A stretch of 64,000 nucleotides of DNA, taken from contig NMRA01000128.1 in the NCBI GenBank assembly GCA_002633005.1, forward strand, positions 520,850 to 584,849, written 5' to 3'. Source of the DNA: Phoronis australis (Eukaryota; Phoronida; Phoronidae). The notes beneath the pieces were generated by a model. That model saw nothing but the letters and a program-made list of their open reading frames with translations. It ran no database searches and was not told where the DNA came from. Shown here piece after piece: positions 23,201 through 38,200 of this stretch. The translations under genes and the position numbers were made by a program. Positions within the stretch are counted from its first letter, which is position 1. Every line of letters begins with the position of its first letter.

Positions 23201-26200
23201 ACCAGAAAGTGTTGGTGGTATGTTGTGAAACATTGGCTGTAATGACAGTTCATTGTAAGTTAGTTTAGCTGTGAAGGGTAATAGTCACCGTGACTGAGAA
23301 ATGGTGTTTTGTCTGATTGGTGTTGGCATGTACTGTATTAGTTGGATGGAGACTATATGAGGCACACTGGATTGTTAACTTTGCACATTTTTTTCAGGAA
23401 ATCCTGCAAGACATGAGTAGATACTTAGGGTTTCAGAACCACTTATCAATACTTAAAAGATTGTGTTAAAGAGGAACATGCACTCTAAATCCTTATCTCT
23501 GTGATTGCTTGGTCAAATTAGTTAGAAACAACATAAAGTGACAATGTGAATATAAAGTACATTAAAAATTGCCAAATGTTGTTAAGATTAAGAACGAGTT
23601 TTGTGTCGAAAATGATCCGCCGTAAATCACGGAACCGCGTCCAGTAAGTATCTTGACATGGTGCTGGGAAATACCACTGCATGATGTGGGTTATGTGAGC
23701 CCCCAAGGTACATCATTTGTGCAAAAAGTAACCTATTTGCAGATTGAAATTTTTGTTTTCACATTTACGAGTTGTCATTGAATACAACTGCATTTTGTTT
23801 AGCGTAGATAATGTTCAAATAGCGTTGTCGTTTAGTTCTTGCTTTACATTTATAGTTAGGACCATGCAAATTCATCTTAAAGGAATAACAAACTAGTAGC
23901 AAACAAAATCGCTTCTCATATCAATGAGGAACTAGGTCAGATCAATTTTGAACTGACTGTTGACATTTTTGCCCGTGTAGTGCTGTGTTGCCAAGTGTCT
24001 CTTGGCTATTGTGGTGGGCAGACTTTCACCACGTACTAAGTGCCTCAGCGTCTGAGTATTATTAAGCCTAAAAAGTGTTATAAATAAATTTCCAAACTTA
24101 GGAACACCATATTTCAGGAACGGTTGATGGGATTCAAAAGAAACCTCAAATTGGGAAAAAGGCCCTTGGGAATTGTTTTTGAAGAGTTTCAAGGTCCTCA
24201 ATAATGTGTTACCAAAAAACTGAAACTTTGTATGAAACAAAGTAGTTTTTTGGAAACTTCAGAGTCTTTTTTGAGATTTGGTCTGGAATGTTAAGACATT
24301 TGGTCAATATGCTTTCCAGGTGTACCTTAAAGTATTTGTTAAGTTCAAAACCCGTAACTTAACTCTCTTACTGTCATTAGTCTTCACGTTCTCGCTGAAT
24401 GGCGCCTCCTTGTTTGTAGGGGCCTAATTCAAAAAGTACGATCTTCTATTGGCTCCTATATTTCTTCATGGTTGTCCAAACCTTTCAGTGCTGCACCTGC
24501 TGTTGACGAGACAGAAAAAAAGGAAGACGATGAGGATAGGCCAGAGGAGGTAAGCTTCAAGACTGCGCCACTTCCAAGGGTTTTAAGGATCGTATTGAAT
24601 TGTTTGTGTTTTTATTCAGATAAACCGATAGCAGTTATTGCATCTTGAGTCTTTTCAAACAAGGCATCTCGTTTCACAAGAAAGATTTTCTTTAGACAGC
24701 TTTTGGCTGTTGAAAATATGAATGTGAATTAACATTCAGTGTTTCAAGTAACTTGGAAATAAACACATTAGGTAGCAAATATGAAAGAAACTGCTTTTCT
24801 AATGAAAATGATTTACAAAGCAGGACCTTTGGTGTTGGTATTAACATTTTGAATGTGGGGTGAAACTTTAATAGAAAATATGTCTTTTGCCAACTTAACT
24901 CACTGACAGTCTTGCCTAAATAATACTTTGAAAACTTTACTCAAGGTGCTTGATACATCGATAAAAATGCTCAAGTTTTTACCAAATGTTGCTTGGTAAT
25001 AGCTTCACCATAGAAGCTGTGCTAAAACCAAAGTAAATTGTCCTGAAAGTTATTTATTTTTGTTGAGACCAAAAAGAAATTTCACCTGCAAATTTTTTAC
25101 CATAGATAAGTAATCTCTCTGTAACTTGACACACTTAATTTTGTTTTTTGTCTCAATTCCTTGTTTTGTATTTCCCCACTCTAGGCCGATGCTCAGGAAG
25201 AAAAGGATGAAAACGAGCCTGAGAAAAAAGATGACACGGCAGATGAGGAACCAGACATGTGGGAAGAAACATTTAAAAGTCACCAGGACAGCAAGAAACG
25301 AGGTGAGCTTCAGGGAAAATCATCAAAGCTAGTGGAAAGGAAAAAAAGGAAATATCCGGTGGGGAAGTTAGTTAGAATGAAACAAGTCTGATTTTTCATC
25401 CGTCGTATCGCGATGTCAGCATACTGTGAAACCCAAGTACATGAATGGCGAAAATTACCTTGTGGTTACTTTTTGTTTAAAAAATGTCTCGTGGGAAGTG
25501 AAAATTATATCCTGGAAAAGCGAGAGAAAGTGAAAGCCCCATGTTTTTGGCATATTTTTTTCATCGTAGAAAGTTTCATTCTTAGCATCTAAAAATCGAA
25601 TAGCAAAATTACTGAAAATTTTAAAATATTAGTTTATCTTTGTAGTGCTTTAATCTGAGTGTATTATGATTCTCTGTCTATCATCTTTATACACAAAATA
25701 ATTTAATGTCAACCCAATAGATTACTTGTGATAAGTAAAGGTCATTATGTCAAGCACCTCATCTGTCTGGTTTAGTGTCTGAGATGCATTTCCTAATATA
25801 CAAGCAACAAAACAGAGAAGACGAAGCAAATGGTCGTCTTATTCTTATTCTTCAAACACAAATTCCAGTTTTTTTTCTTTAAAGTCTTTAACAGTCTGCG
25901 TTAGAGGAGCATTTGTACCATGTGGTTTGTGGATTGAAACTTTCTATCTCCATACTGTTCTCATCACATGGACAATGGTTGCAACATATATCCACATTCT
26001 GCTCCCTATGAGAGTTGTTTAGACTTTGTACCCTGAGATCAGTCTCAACATTTGTCTTGAGAATGGTTTAGTCATAATAAACCCGACGGTCCACTAATAC
26101 AATATCTTTGTGTGTGTATGTGCTGATTTTTAAGTTTCGTAGTACGGTACTCATATTTTGGCCATAAACAAATGTGATCAAAACCGAATGTCTTCAGTAA

Positions 26201-29200
26201 TTGGGTAACAAAAACGACAAATAAAATCAGCCTCTTAAACTCATGAAATCAGTCTCAGTAATCTTCCTTACCATAACGGAACTTGATTTTCTATACTAAC
26301 AACTATATCGAAATAATCAGAGATTCAAGAAAACACTTAATAACAGTTTATTAGAGATCGTCTTCCCAAAAATCTTAAAATTGAATGTTGCACGTGTATG
26401 CATTGTGTGTGACTTTAATTCCTGGCTCATTTGTCTGTGTAACAGAATGTCTGTACAGATCCAGTATAAGACCAGCCAAAGCTTCGACTAATTACAGGTC
26501 CAGAGTCTATTGGTCTTGACTTCTCTTTCCCTGGTTATGAGAACGTCTATGGTATACCTGAACATGCTGATTCTTTTGCTCTGAAAACAACAAAGTAAGT
26601 TATGTGATCTAAAGGTAGAATGTGTAACAGAGGTAATTGTGAGGGTTAGGCAGTTTATGAAAACAACATGTAAAAGTCAAGATTAATGTTATCTTTCTGC
26701 TTTAGAATTGGAGTCAGTATAGATGCGTGCAAGCTGTGGCCATCTTGTGTGAGAAACTTAATATTAAAACTCTGTGTATTATGTTTTCAAGTAATAACTT
26801 TATGAAGTTATTAGCATGAGTTTCTCATAAAAATTTTTGTTGGATCTGTCATTTCTTGTGCCAAGCGTCACTCATTTATTGTGATGTAGCTCAAAGCCTT
26901 GCTCTTTTTCCCACATTTTAAACTTATTGCAGATGTTCGCTTTATCATATAAAATACAAGTAGTTAAATTGTGGTACTGAGTGCTGGATGTCTTGTGTAT
27001 TTTGTTCTCGTACTTAACGTTTCAGTTGCCTGTGTTGCTTTGTTTTCTAGAAACACTGACCCATACAGGCTGTATAACTTGGATGTGTTTGAATATGAAC
27101 TCAACAACCCCATGGCTCTGTATGGTAGTGTACCGGTCATGCTGGCTCACAAGTGAGTAACCAACCTACTTCCTAGGCTATGAACTTTCCATGCCCAGAA
27201 CTCAAAAAGCCATTCAGTGCCTTGCATTCCACTAGGTCCTGAAAATTTAAATGAACAATTTTGTCTATGAATTCATGTGTTCAATAATCCAAACTGTTAA
27301 TATTTTCTTAATCAGCTTGACAAAAACTAACATTTTCACATCTTGTTTTAATCCACACACACAGTGGTATTATGACATTTGATCTGTATGGGCTGACCAC
27401 AACTATCCAACATATCCTTTTGTTTTTGTTTCCAGTGAGAAGAGAACGGTTGGCATGTTCTGGCACAATGCGGCCGAGACCTGGGTGGACATTACTGCTA
27501 ACTTTGCTGACAAGGTACTCTTCTTTAAGGTTGTCCAAATAGCATTTAGTAAAGGTGACCATTTCATTTGGAGAATATGATAGGTTGTCTCAGCTATTCA
27601 TGAGTCTCCTTCTTATGACTGCTGTTTGTTCCTTTTCTCAACATGTGCAAGTTCTAATTCTGTGTCAAACAGATGGCTACCTGTTTATTATGACTATATT
27701 CAATCAGTTTTTCGTTTGAGCAATCGCGTAATAAGAAGCTCAGATCTTTTTGTATGCTTCATCATTCAGGGTTCTGCAAGGAGTTGGAGATTAGATTTTC
27801 TGTGGCAAACTTGTTCTATTCAACCTGTAAATTGTAAATGACTTTGTAACTTGGAAAAGTCATGTTGAAATACATGTGACCTTATGTGACAGTTGGTTGT
27901 AATGTTGTTTATGAAAAATCAAAGAGTGTGTAGACAGGGTTTTAAGTTTGAAAACTTTATCAAAGATACAGATGAGCTTTATTCTGTTCCATTATTAAAT
28001 TTATTAAGAGTAAGATGTAGGAACCCATCGTTAAAGTAACAAATTTCTCATGTATTAATCTTTTGTGTTTTATTAAAAAACATTTGTGTTTTTATCCCTG
28101 TAGGGTATGTTCACCAAGTTGGTTGACTTTGTCAAAGGTGGTGATGAGATCCCTCAGGTGGACACACACTGGTTCTCAGAATGTGGCATCATAGACGTGT
28201 TCGTCATGTTGGGCCCGAAGCCATCTGATTTATTCCAACAGTACGCGGCACTCACGGGGACCACCCAGCTTCCTCCTGTGAGTAGAATGTAGTCTGTGGT
28301 AGTGTCCATGACAGTACAATGTGGCTGTGTTAAGAGACTTCTGTGTAGTTTTAACAAGGAGATTGATGTATTTCTACTAGTCTTGCTGAAATCCATTTTA
28401 CTTCACCATGTATTATAATTACAGCTCTTTTCGTTGGCATATCACCAGTGTCGCTGGAATTACAACGATCAAGAAGACGTGGCAGGGTAAGTGGTTAGAT
28501 GTACTTCCTGTAGACACAATGACTTAAGGCTCTCATGGTATCAAGCCGAGTCTGGAGAATTACAGTCATAGATTTCTCCATTTTATAGTAGAAGGTGCCT
28601 ACTTCCGTTATGTACAGTGCAGAGTTCATGAAGTACGTGACTGTGTCTAATATGTATTGACTTTCAGAGTTTACTGGATTTAATACACGATTGTGTCTAA
28701 TATTTATTGATGTACTTTCAGAGTTGACGCCAATTTTGATGAACATAATTTGCCTCTGGATGTGATTTGGTTGGACATTGAGCATGCTAAAGAAAGAGAG
28801 TATGTGGTTTCTTGTGTTCCCATTTTCATTTTGCCTAGTTCAACATTAATGCCAGTTTAAACTGACACAATCTATTCCTAGGCTCTGATAATAAATCCGA
28901 TTGCTATATAGTTAATGCAAACTCAGTGCAGTGCTCTTTGGGAAACTTGTTTTCTGAAGTGGTAATGAGATATCTTTTAAATATGGAGATGATGTCACCT
29001 TTATTAACTTAAAGGTACAAATCCCTTGTAATAATTGTGAAATGATGCAGTCAGCCCAACATTGAGTTTCCCCATGTTTTGTTTCTGCATCCACTTTGAC
29101 TGAGCAAACACCAATGACTAACTAGGTGTTAGATTGCCAGTCAGTCACACGGTTCACTCTTTAAAAGTTACTGATTATTATGATTATTAGTCTCTATTCT

Positions 29201-32200
29201 TCATGTCTCTACCTCAACATGCATGGTCAACAAAGGGGGGGGGGGCAGTAATTGTGTAGAAAAATGTCCCAAGGTAACTGGGTATTTGTAATTAAACAAA
29301 AACCCAAACTGTTGGGTTTCCATTCAGACTAATACCTGGGCTAAATATACAGAGCTTGGTAAACTATGCTTCAAATAAAATGCCAGCAGTTGATGCTGCA
29401 ATGGAGAACTGAAGTCAAATAGCAAGAGTGTTTCAGGGTAAAATTTGAATTGTAAATCAACCACTGGTTGTGCTGGACAATGTGAAATAGATGAGTGAAA
29501 CCAATTTGACAGTAAAGTGATGAAACGGTTTTAATTTTACCAATTTACAACAGTTGTTTTCCATTTCGTTTTACTCGCGGTCAACCTATATTGGCTTGTA
29601 GTATTATTGTCTGTACTGGGAGTTAGAATGCAGTCTAAGATCAAGGAGAAGCACAATGATTCTAGAGTCTATCTAACACATTGTTAATCAATTCACGGAT
29701 TTTGTTAAAAAGCAATTGGTGTAAGTTCATGGTTCTATCCGGTGTTAGTTTTATAGAAAGTTCACCTCTGCAAATATGAAGAATTTGAACACTTGTTCTG
29801 ACAACGATAAAACCACTACTAGGATGAAGCCAGGCTCTGTCTTTAAAATTTGTACCTGTACATCCCTAGATACTTCACATGGGATCCAGAGAAATTCCCT
29901 CGCCCTCAAGAAATGTTGGGTAATCTCTCTTCGAAAGGACGTAAGATGGTGACAATTGTTGACCCTCACCTGAAACGAGATGAGAATTTCCGTATACACA
30001 AGGAGTTCTCTGGTCTGGACTACTATGTCAAGAATAAAGATGGGAATGAGTATGATCAGTGGTGCTGGTCAGGTAAATTGCACATTTTAGAATTCTAAAA
30101 CTTTGAAAATTAATGGAGCATAATTATTGTACTGCAGTGTCAAATTGTTGATACTAAAGATAGCTTTTTTCAAATATTTTGGAAAATGCTAAGTTTTGAC
30201 CATGAAATTATGATTTTTTGAAATTGTTGGTGAGCATGAAAACCTGTTATGTGCATGAAGATAGTACCTGCATATCTGTAGTCACATTACTATTTCTTGC
30301 TTTGAAAATTGTGATTTACAGACATAACTGTAACTTGTACACGCAAAAACTTGAATCTGAACCTTAGAAAATGATGCTACTCTTTCACTCTATTAGCTAC
30401 AAAAAGCATTTCTGGGATGTTCCTTCCCCGAGTGCTGAGGTGTGAAAAATGACAACTTCTTTTCTCAGAATGCTGAAGTTATCATTTTTGAAAGGTGTTT
30501 TCTCGGGGAAAAGTTTTTAAAAGAAAATCCCAGACCCACTTTTGTAGCTACAATACTGAATAAACAAAATGCGCAATTTTTTAGTGAAGAGTATTATGTT
30601 GACCTCAAAAAAGTTATAGTGATCTAATGTAAAAACATGATTTAAAAAACCACATGCACATGACTACAAATGTTCGAACACTGTTTTAACAGTCACAAAA
30701 TCGGTGTCTTTGCTCATGAAGGGTTTTGAAAATAGATGATGTCTAGTTTCAAACTCCAACCTAGTTCCTCTCTGAGACTATTGACAATTTATTGATGAAT
30801 TTAATTTTGGTTCAGTTGTCTCTGTGTGTATATTTGATACTTAGTAATTATATTTTAGTCATTCTTTTTTCATGTCTGGATGAACTTTACTGTAATATAA
30901 GTTTTTTAATGCAAGGCTTATTGTTGTCTTATGACTTGACATGTTGTTTACTCCGTTTGCTTTATGTATGTTGTGCTTAATGTTGGTCTAACCATTGCAA
31001 AGATGTACAACAACCTAGTAACTATTCACGTTTATCACCAGGGTCATCTGGATGGCCGGACTTCACTCGACCAGAAGTTCGTGAGTACTGGGCCAAGAAA
31101 TTTGCACTAGATGATTACCAAGGGTCGACATTAGACCTCTTCACCTGGAATGACATGAACGAGCCGTCTGTGTTTAGTGGACCTGAGGTCACTATGCATA
31201 AGGATGTGCTCCATGCGAATGGTTGGGAACACCGTGATGTACATAATGTCTATGGCATGTACCAGCAGTGGGCCACAGCTAAAGGGCTTGTGGATCGGTC
31301 AGGTGGTCTGCTACGGCCATTTGTATTAACCAGGGCTGTATTTGCAGGAAGTCAGAGATTTGGTAAGTGGAGTGAATGTGCGTTTGACTATCAAAGCATG
31401 GTCCTTCCTTTGCAGTGACAGGTTAAGCCTTGAATGAATAAGTTGTGCGTGTCTTGTACCCTGTCTTGTACCCCTGTATTGGTAGACTGATAATTCTGGA
31501 ATATTTTATTTCTTCTGTGTTTTTTAACTTAATTATGAGGTCGTAGCTACATTAACATGAACTGTTTATATTTAGTAACTATTATTTACTAGTTTTCTAA
31601 TCCATGTATTGTTCGTGGAGCAGATTATTCTCTACTGTTTGTTCCAAAAGCCGGTGAAAATATTGAAATACTAGACTATACATAAAGTTGAATTATGTAT
31701 ATTCTATCTAGACTATAGACTAAGTTGGATAATGTATAATCAAAACTAAGTTGAATAATGTGTACTAGACTATAGATGTAATTGGATTTTGTGTATGCTA
31801 CTAGTTGTAGACTAAGTTTGATAATTTGTCAATCAGGTGCCATGTGGACTGGAGATAACACTGCTGAATGGTCGCATCTCAAGATATCCTTGCCCATGCT
31901 CCTCTCTCTCAATGTGGTGGGGATCACGTTCAGTGGTGCTGACGTNTAGCTACATTAACATGAACTGTTTATATTTAGTAACTATTATTTACTAGTTTTC
32001 TAATCCATGTATTGTTCGTGGAGCAGACTATTCTCTACTGTTTGTTCCAAAAGCCGGTGAAAATATTGAAATACTAGACTATACATAAAGTTGAATGATG
32101 TATATTCTATCTAGACTATAGACTAAGTTGGATAATGTATATAAAAAAAATAATTGCAGGCAGTCTGATACACGTTGTATCAGACGTGCGCAGGCCTCGC

Positions 32201-35200
32201 ATGTGGGCCCATTGCACTGCTCACCTGGAAATATTTTTATGCTTTATTGATATATGGTTAAAACTGAGCTGAGGAGCTAGAAACCTGGCTCAAGGGTTTA
32301 GCAGTGTGACCTGGGGACTTGAACCCACAGTCTCGAGTAAAGAAAGCGGGCACTTGTCAACCAGGCCACACTGCCTCCTCTTTGGATAATGTATAATCAA
32401 AACTAAGTTGAATAATGTGTACTAGACTATAGATGTAATTGGATTTTGTGTATGCTACTAGTTGTAGACTAAGTTTGATAATTTGTCAATCAGGTGCCAT
32501 GTGGACTGGAGATAACACTGCTGAATGGTCGCATCTCAAGATATCCTTGCCCATGCTCCTCTCTCTCAATGTGGTGGGGATCACGTTCAGTGGTGCTGAC
32601 GTTGGCGGCTTCTTTAAGAACCCTGACAACAATCTTCTGACCAGGTGGTACCAGGTAGGGTCTTATAACAATCTCACAGTAACTGGCTGTGATTTTGATA
32701 CTGACATTGGCTAATAGATATGGATACTGCAGGGTTCTTGACTGTCACAAATTTACCCTTATTCTATATACTTTTAGGACATAAAAAGTTGCCGTGTATG
32801 GCATTTATTATTTTAGGTATTCTTAGCAATTATTTTTCTTTACAATCAGTTCAACTAACTTCAGAAAATCAAAAGTTGTTGAATTCGAATTTTTATTAGG
32901 CTCATTTGTGTTGCTGATTGTTAAACTGATTGGCTTTCATTTCTGTAGGCTGGTGCTTACCAACCGTTCTTCAGGGCGCATGCTCACTTGGAGACGAGAC
33001 GACGAGAGCCATACCTGCTCCCGAAAGAGAATCTAGATATTGTACGCGAAGCCCTACGTGCACGCTACCGCCTGCTCCCCTATTGGTACACATTGGCGTA
33101 TGAGAACGAGGTCACTGCAATGCCCATGATGCGACCTCTCTGGGTGGAGTATCCTTCTGACAAATACATCTTCAAGGAGGAAGACTCATATATGCTTGGT
33201 AGGAAATGTTGAGGTTTATGTTAACTGTTGGATTATGTGTATAGTTTGGTGATGTGTTTTTCCTGTAAGTCACTCCTTGAATGTAGTCTAAGAGTCTTAT
33301 TTTGTTATCTCAGGGTCATCAATGTTAGTTCACCCTGTGACTGAAGATGGAGTCTCTAGTGTCGATGTCTACTTCCCTGGTGGAGTAACACAGGTCTGTA
33401 CTGCTTGGAAGTCATGTAAAGTTTCTTTAACCCTCCCCCCCTCCCCGCCTTGGTTCCCCTTTCTTGGTCGATGAGTGCATAAAACAAAATTAGCATTTTG
33501 CCATGTTTTGTGCACTGACTGACAATAAATTTCAGTTGGACGTTTATCTGTCCTCTTTACATGTAGTAAACTGTCATGGGTAAATATGTAAACATGATTA
33601 TGTTTAACTATCCAGGTTTATTTTTTACATGGGTGATGTTAGTAGCCCACATTCTATTTTCTTTTCTGTGCAATAACTGTCATGTGACCTTACAATAACA
33701 TTTTGGGTTATTGAACAGCCACTGTTGTTGCACAAAAGTATCAAGATTTATTTGTTGCAAATTGTAATAAACTGCTCATAAGTCTAAATCTTTGTTAACA
33801 TCACTTTATGTTGCCGTGATGTCAGTAATATTGGTGTTACGACTGTTTGTGGTGGTTATCATGTGTTTTTTTGTTTACAATTACACTTCAGGTGTGGTAT
33901 GACTCGGACACCTTCATGAAGTTCCCAGGTGGGAACACCTTCAGCATTCCTACTCCTCTCAATAAGGTGAGTGAGGAGTACATGTTGTTGTCAGTTGAAA
34001 TGTTGGACTTGAAAGTTTATGCAAAGCTTAAATGCTTATTTGGTTCCTTGTCAGAGATTTTGTCCTAAGCTGATGCAGTACTGCTATTTTTATTTAAAGT
34101 TCAACATTTTCACTGAAATCGGATGAAATGATGCAGTGATATAGATTTGTAGGTGTTTTATTTTTAATATGCTGTGTGCACAGAGCTGAACCACAAGTAT
34201 TTGCCCTGAAAGTTATAAATTGCGCTGAGTTTTGTTTCATGTTCTAGTCTGACGACAGCCAATTGCGCCTTATTTGCCAGTACTTTTGATACTACTTCTA
34301 CAATCCTCTTGTATTTCTGTGCTGAGGAAGTTCCATGCAAATAGTCCATATGTCCATTATTTTTTAAGGTGCCTGTGTTTTATCGCGGCGGCTACATTGT
34401 GCCCCGTAAGGAAAGAGTTCGCCGTTCATCATCACTCACCTGGAATGACCCTCATTCTCTTATTGTGGCCCTGGATGATAAGGTACTCTCTAATATTACT
34501 GTGAGATTAAAACTTATTAATTAAATTAGTGTTCTTAATGTAATTGTTCAAAAACAAGTTTTACCAGAACGAAATTAAGTGGAAGTATTCTGGCTTGCAT
34601 AACTGTAATCTCTCATAGACACGTGTAAATTTCACACATCACAAGAGTACGGATATCATTGTTTCATTGGTCTAAGGGTTTTGCTGTACGACTTTATGAA
34701 TTAATGCAAGTTCATACACAGTGCATATTAGTTGAAGACTACAGATCATTGGAGTATTAATGAGGCTGAACAAAATGTTCTTGAGAAAATATACACACAC
34801 ACATAATGAGCATACCTAGATTTTTTATTCGATCCACTGAGGATTTTATTGCCTTATTATCATTCCTCTAACAGATTATTCTCTTACCCAAAACCACTAA
34901 TCCGTACCAGTTTCGTGTACACCATTTTTATAAAGAATAATCAAACTTACTAAACATATTGGAGAGTTAGAAAGACTAACTTTTGCTTTTGACCACTTCA
35001 AAATAATTACAAAATTGATCTCCGAATTTTATGATCCGAAAGAATTGGCTGTTTGTGTTGGCTTGAAATGAGGCTTGTTAGCTTGTCACATCGGGTCATT
35101 TTAGGCACTAAGCATGGTCTCGACATGTAATTTTTTTCCAAATCCAGAAACCTGTTCTCATCCAAGGTAGGAATAAGTCGCGACCAGTTTTGTAATGATA

Positions 35201-38200
35201 AGTTGTCTAAATGAAGATTTGCTGACAGAACATAGGTTTGTAGACACTTCTTAAACCTTATAGCTATCTATTACCAGTGGTGTTCGTTTATGGTTTAAAA
35301 GAGCATTCAAAGTCCCTTTAGTATTCACAGGTTACTAGTTAAAACTTTTCTATGTGATTTTATGTAAAGTATGTGATTTGATTGCTACACAGGGTGAAGC
35401 TGGTGGTCAGCTGTATATGGACGACTATCACACGCTCAAGTATAAGAATGGAGAATACGCTTACAGACAATTCACATTTAAAGATGGCTCATTACATAAT
35501 AAGTAAGTGGACTGTCATTCAAACTGTTGTGCACTTTTGGAACAACGATGCATTTCAGCAATTACAATTAATTTCTCCAGGTCATTAACAGAGCCTTATC
35601 TACCCTAAAATATACACCTCCCCAGGTCACTTTGGTTGGAACTGCCTTGTTTGTTGCCAGTATTTAAATGTCTTTTTGCAGATTTAGGAAAACCAGTAGT
35701 AAACTGCCAATCTGGTCTTTTTGCGCTTATCATTTGTGTAGATGTAGTGTTTCCGACCCTTTCTGGACTAATTGTTGGTTGTTTGTGACAAACCAAGTGT
35801 CATTAGTAAGGTTAATGCCTAGCAGATTAAGTAAACCACAATATTCAGTCAGACATTGTGCGTGTGGATGCATGTGTTTCTTTTTGCTACTTTTCTTTAG
35901 AGAACTATTATAACCTTTCATTTGCTGATTTATAAAACATTTACTGATTATGTCATTACATTCTGTATTCAAAAGGTCAGTGTTTTACTTTTAGTTTTAT
36001 TTTCCTAAACTGCGTGACAGAAGCATGTTCAAGGGTTTGCGATAGTATCTATGTTAACTGAGTGATCATTTCTGTTATTTCGTGGCATTTAGAGAACTGA
36101 ATTGTTGCTACCAACTTAAGTATAGATCAGAATCAACTTTTCCTGGAACAAAAGAGACAAAAAAGTTGATGCTGGTTCAGAATACATGAATACTGTTAGA
36201 TCAAACCTTAAACAAAACTTGTCTAAATAAGAAGCTGTTAACATAAGACACAAATGCAAATATGTTTATGGCTTGCAGTGGTGTTCTAATAGGTTATAAT
36301 TTGCCTTTCCAGAAATGCTAACCCAACGGGTAACTTTAAGACGAGGTCATGGTTAGAGAGAGTTACCATTCTGGGTCTGCAGAAGCCACCAACAAAAGTA
36401 CAAGTTACAGGTAAGTCTGGATTGCACTGGTTCCAGGAAAGACCCTTATGCTCAATTTTGGAGCCATTTGGTCACTCATTCAGTATTAACATGATTGTAA
36501 ACTCCAAAAAAATATTTTTTTATAAATGCCTCCTTTGATATCTTAACTTTGACTTGGTCTTTTATATGAATTGAAATAAATTCAAAGACATGGTTTTTAG
36601 AGGTTATTCACCAACCACTTTCTTCCGTCTTTCTCTTCTATTTCTGTCAATGGTTTAGCTCCGCCCAATGACCAAATTACATGTTCTGGAATTTCTGCGA
36701 TCGACTGAGCACTACCGAGCATTTTAAGGTTACCGCCATTTTTGTAAAAGTCAACATTCATTCATACATGAGACTTGTGGATCAAATCTGAAATAAACTA
36801 AAATGTAAGTAATGGCCTAATTCAACTAGAGTTTATATTTGCGAGCATAACAGGCAGAGGCTATGATTTATTGCATCAGTGAACACGCTGAATGATGAAT
36901 GCATTGGGCTTGGCAGTGTATTTCACATCTCCTAGGGATCCAGGTAAATTGCACGCCAAATATGGATTTATATCTACCGTCAGACATTAGTTATGGAAAC
37001 CAGAATCAACACGATACTCGGTTGGTAAACTGATATTTCCGTCTCCAGTAAGACCCGTTGAGTGAATTATGATCAGACCCTCAAGTGTCTCTGATAAAAT
37101 GAATGAAAGTTCACAGTTTTGTGAACTTGCTTTTTACAAGAAAGGGAACCAAGAGACAGGGTTATAATTTTATTTCAAAACATGAAAGTGGTTCAAAGTA
37201 GCAACATAAAATCATGGCTAAATCTGACCCCTGAGCTCGGTCATTTCTCGACCCACCGCGCAGCACAATTCTCTCAGGTTTTCTTTCAGTGCCCTTATTG
37301 CCCTTTGGAAATTCTCCGTGTAATCTTTATTTCATTTACACCACGTTTACATGGTACCAGCCCTTGATAAATCTGCATTGACCTAGTTCAGCTAAATGAC
37401 ATACAAACTCCGCCCATGTGATTCTGAGCATTCGGGCAGACTCAGTTAGGTCGCTAAAACTGAACAATTATTACTAAATTTCTGCATTGCACAATACACA
37501 AATTCATCATATGTTGAAGTTATAAATACCCCTACTCAAGTAACTGAAAATTACTAGCTCTCATTGTGAAGAAACTCCTGAAAGTTCTGATATGATGCCA
37601 AATAGGCACTTCTCGATCACCGCCGTGCGTTATTGCCGTTTTCTGGCATTGTGATTTTGAACATTATTTCAATTTTTGAACATTGATGTCTTGGAGATGC
37701 ATGAATGGATTGCTATGAAATTTTGAATATATGCAATTTGATACCTCTAGATTTAGATCCTAGTTTTTCAGAACAAAGCCTGGGTATGGACGTATTTGCT
37801 CAAAATGCTCTAAAAAGTGGATAATTAAAAAAACTAAGACCTATTTAAAAAATCTGAGACATGGATCTCTCAAAAATGTTGTTATCAACATGTTTACAAA
37901 AGACCAATATGGAGGAACAATCTGTTCAAAGTAAAAAAAATTAATACTAAAAATGCATATTTTGTGAAAAAAGTAAAGACAAGTAAATATGAATGATAAA
38001 TTCTATTGGGAAATTTATCCACCTCCTAGAAAATATTCTGTAGGGGTTACAGCTAACAGAATTTAAGATATTTGCACACGAGTACAACCTAGTAAACAAG
38101 GTTTACACTTTAATGCCTGAGTTGTAATTAGAATATATGGGTTCTGGTCACTTTCAAGAGATTTTGTCTAAAGTGGGAGTTCAGTATGTTTTTTGAAATT

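Noticed and set aside
31837-31945. A second copy of GANAB exon 15
   Set aside because: Truncated before any donor and next to an N; it is the other haplotype, not a duplicated exon.
32142-32381. A functional tRNA gene
   Set aside because: A and B boxes are present, but the sequence lies inside a SINE with target-site duplications and does not form a clean tRNA.
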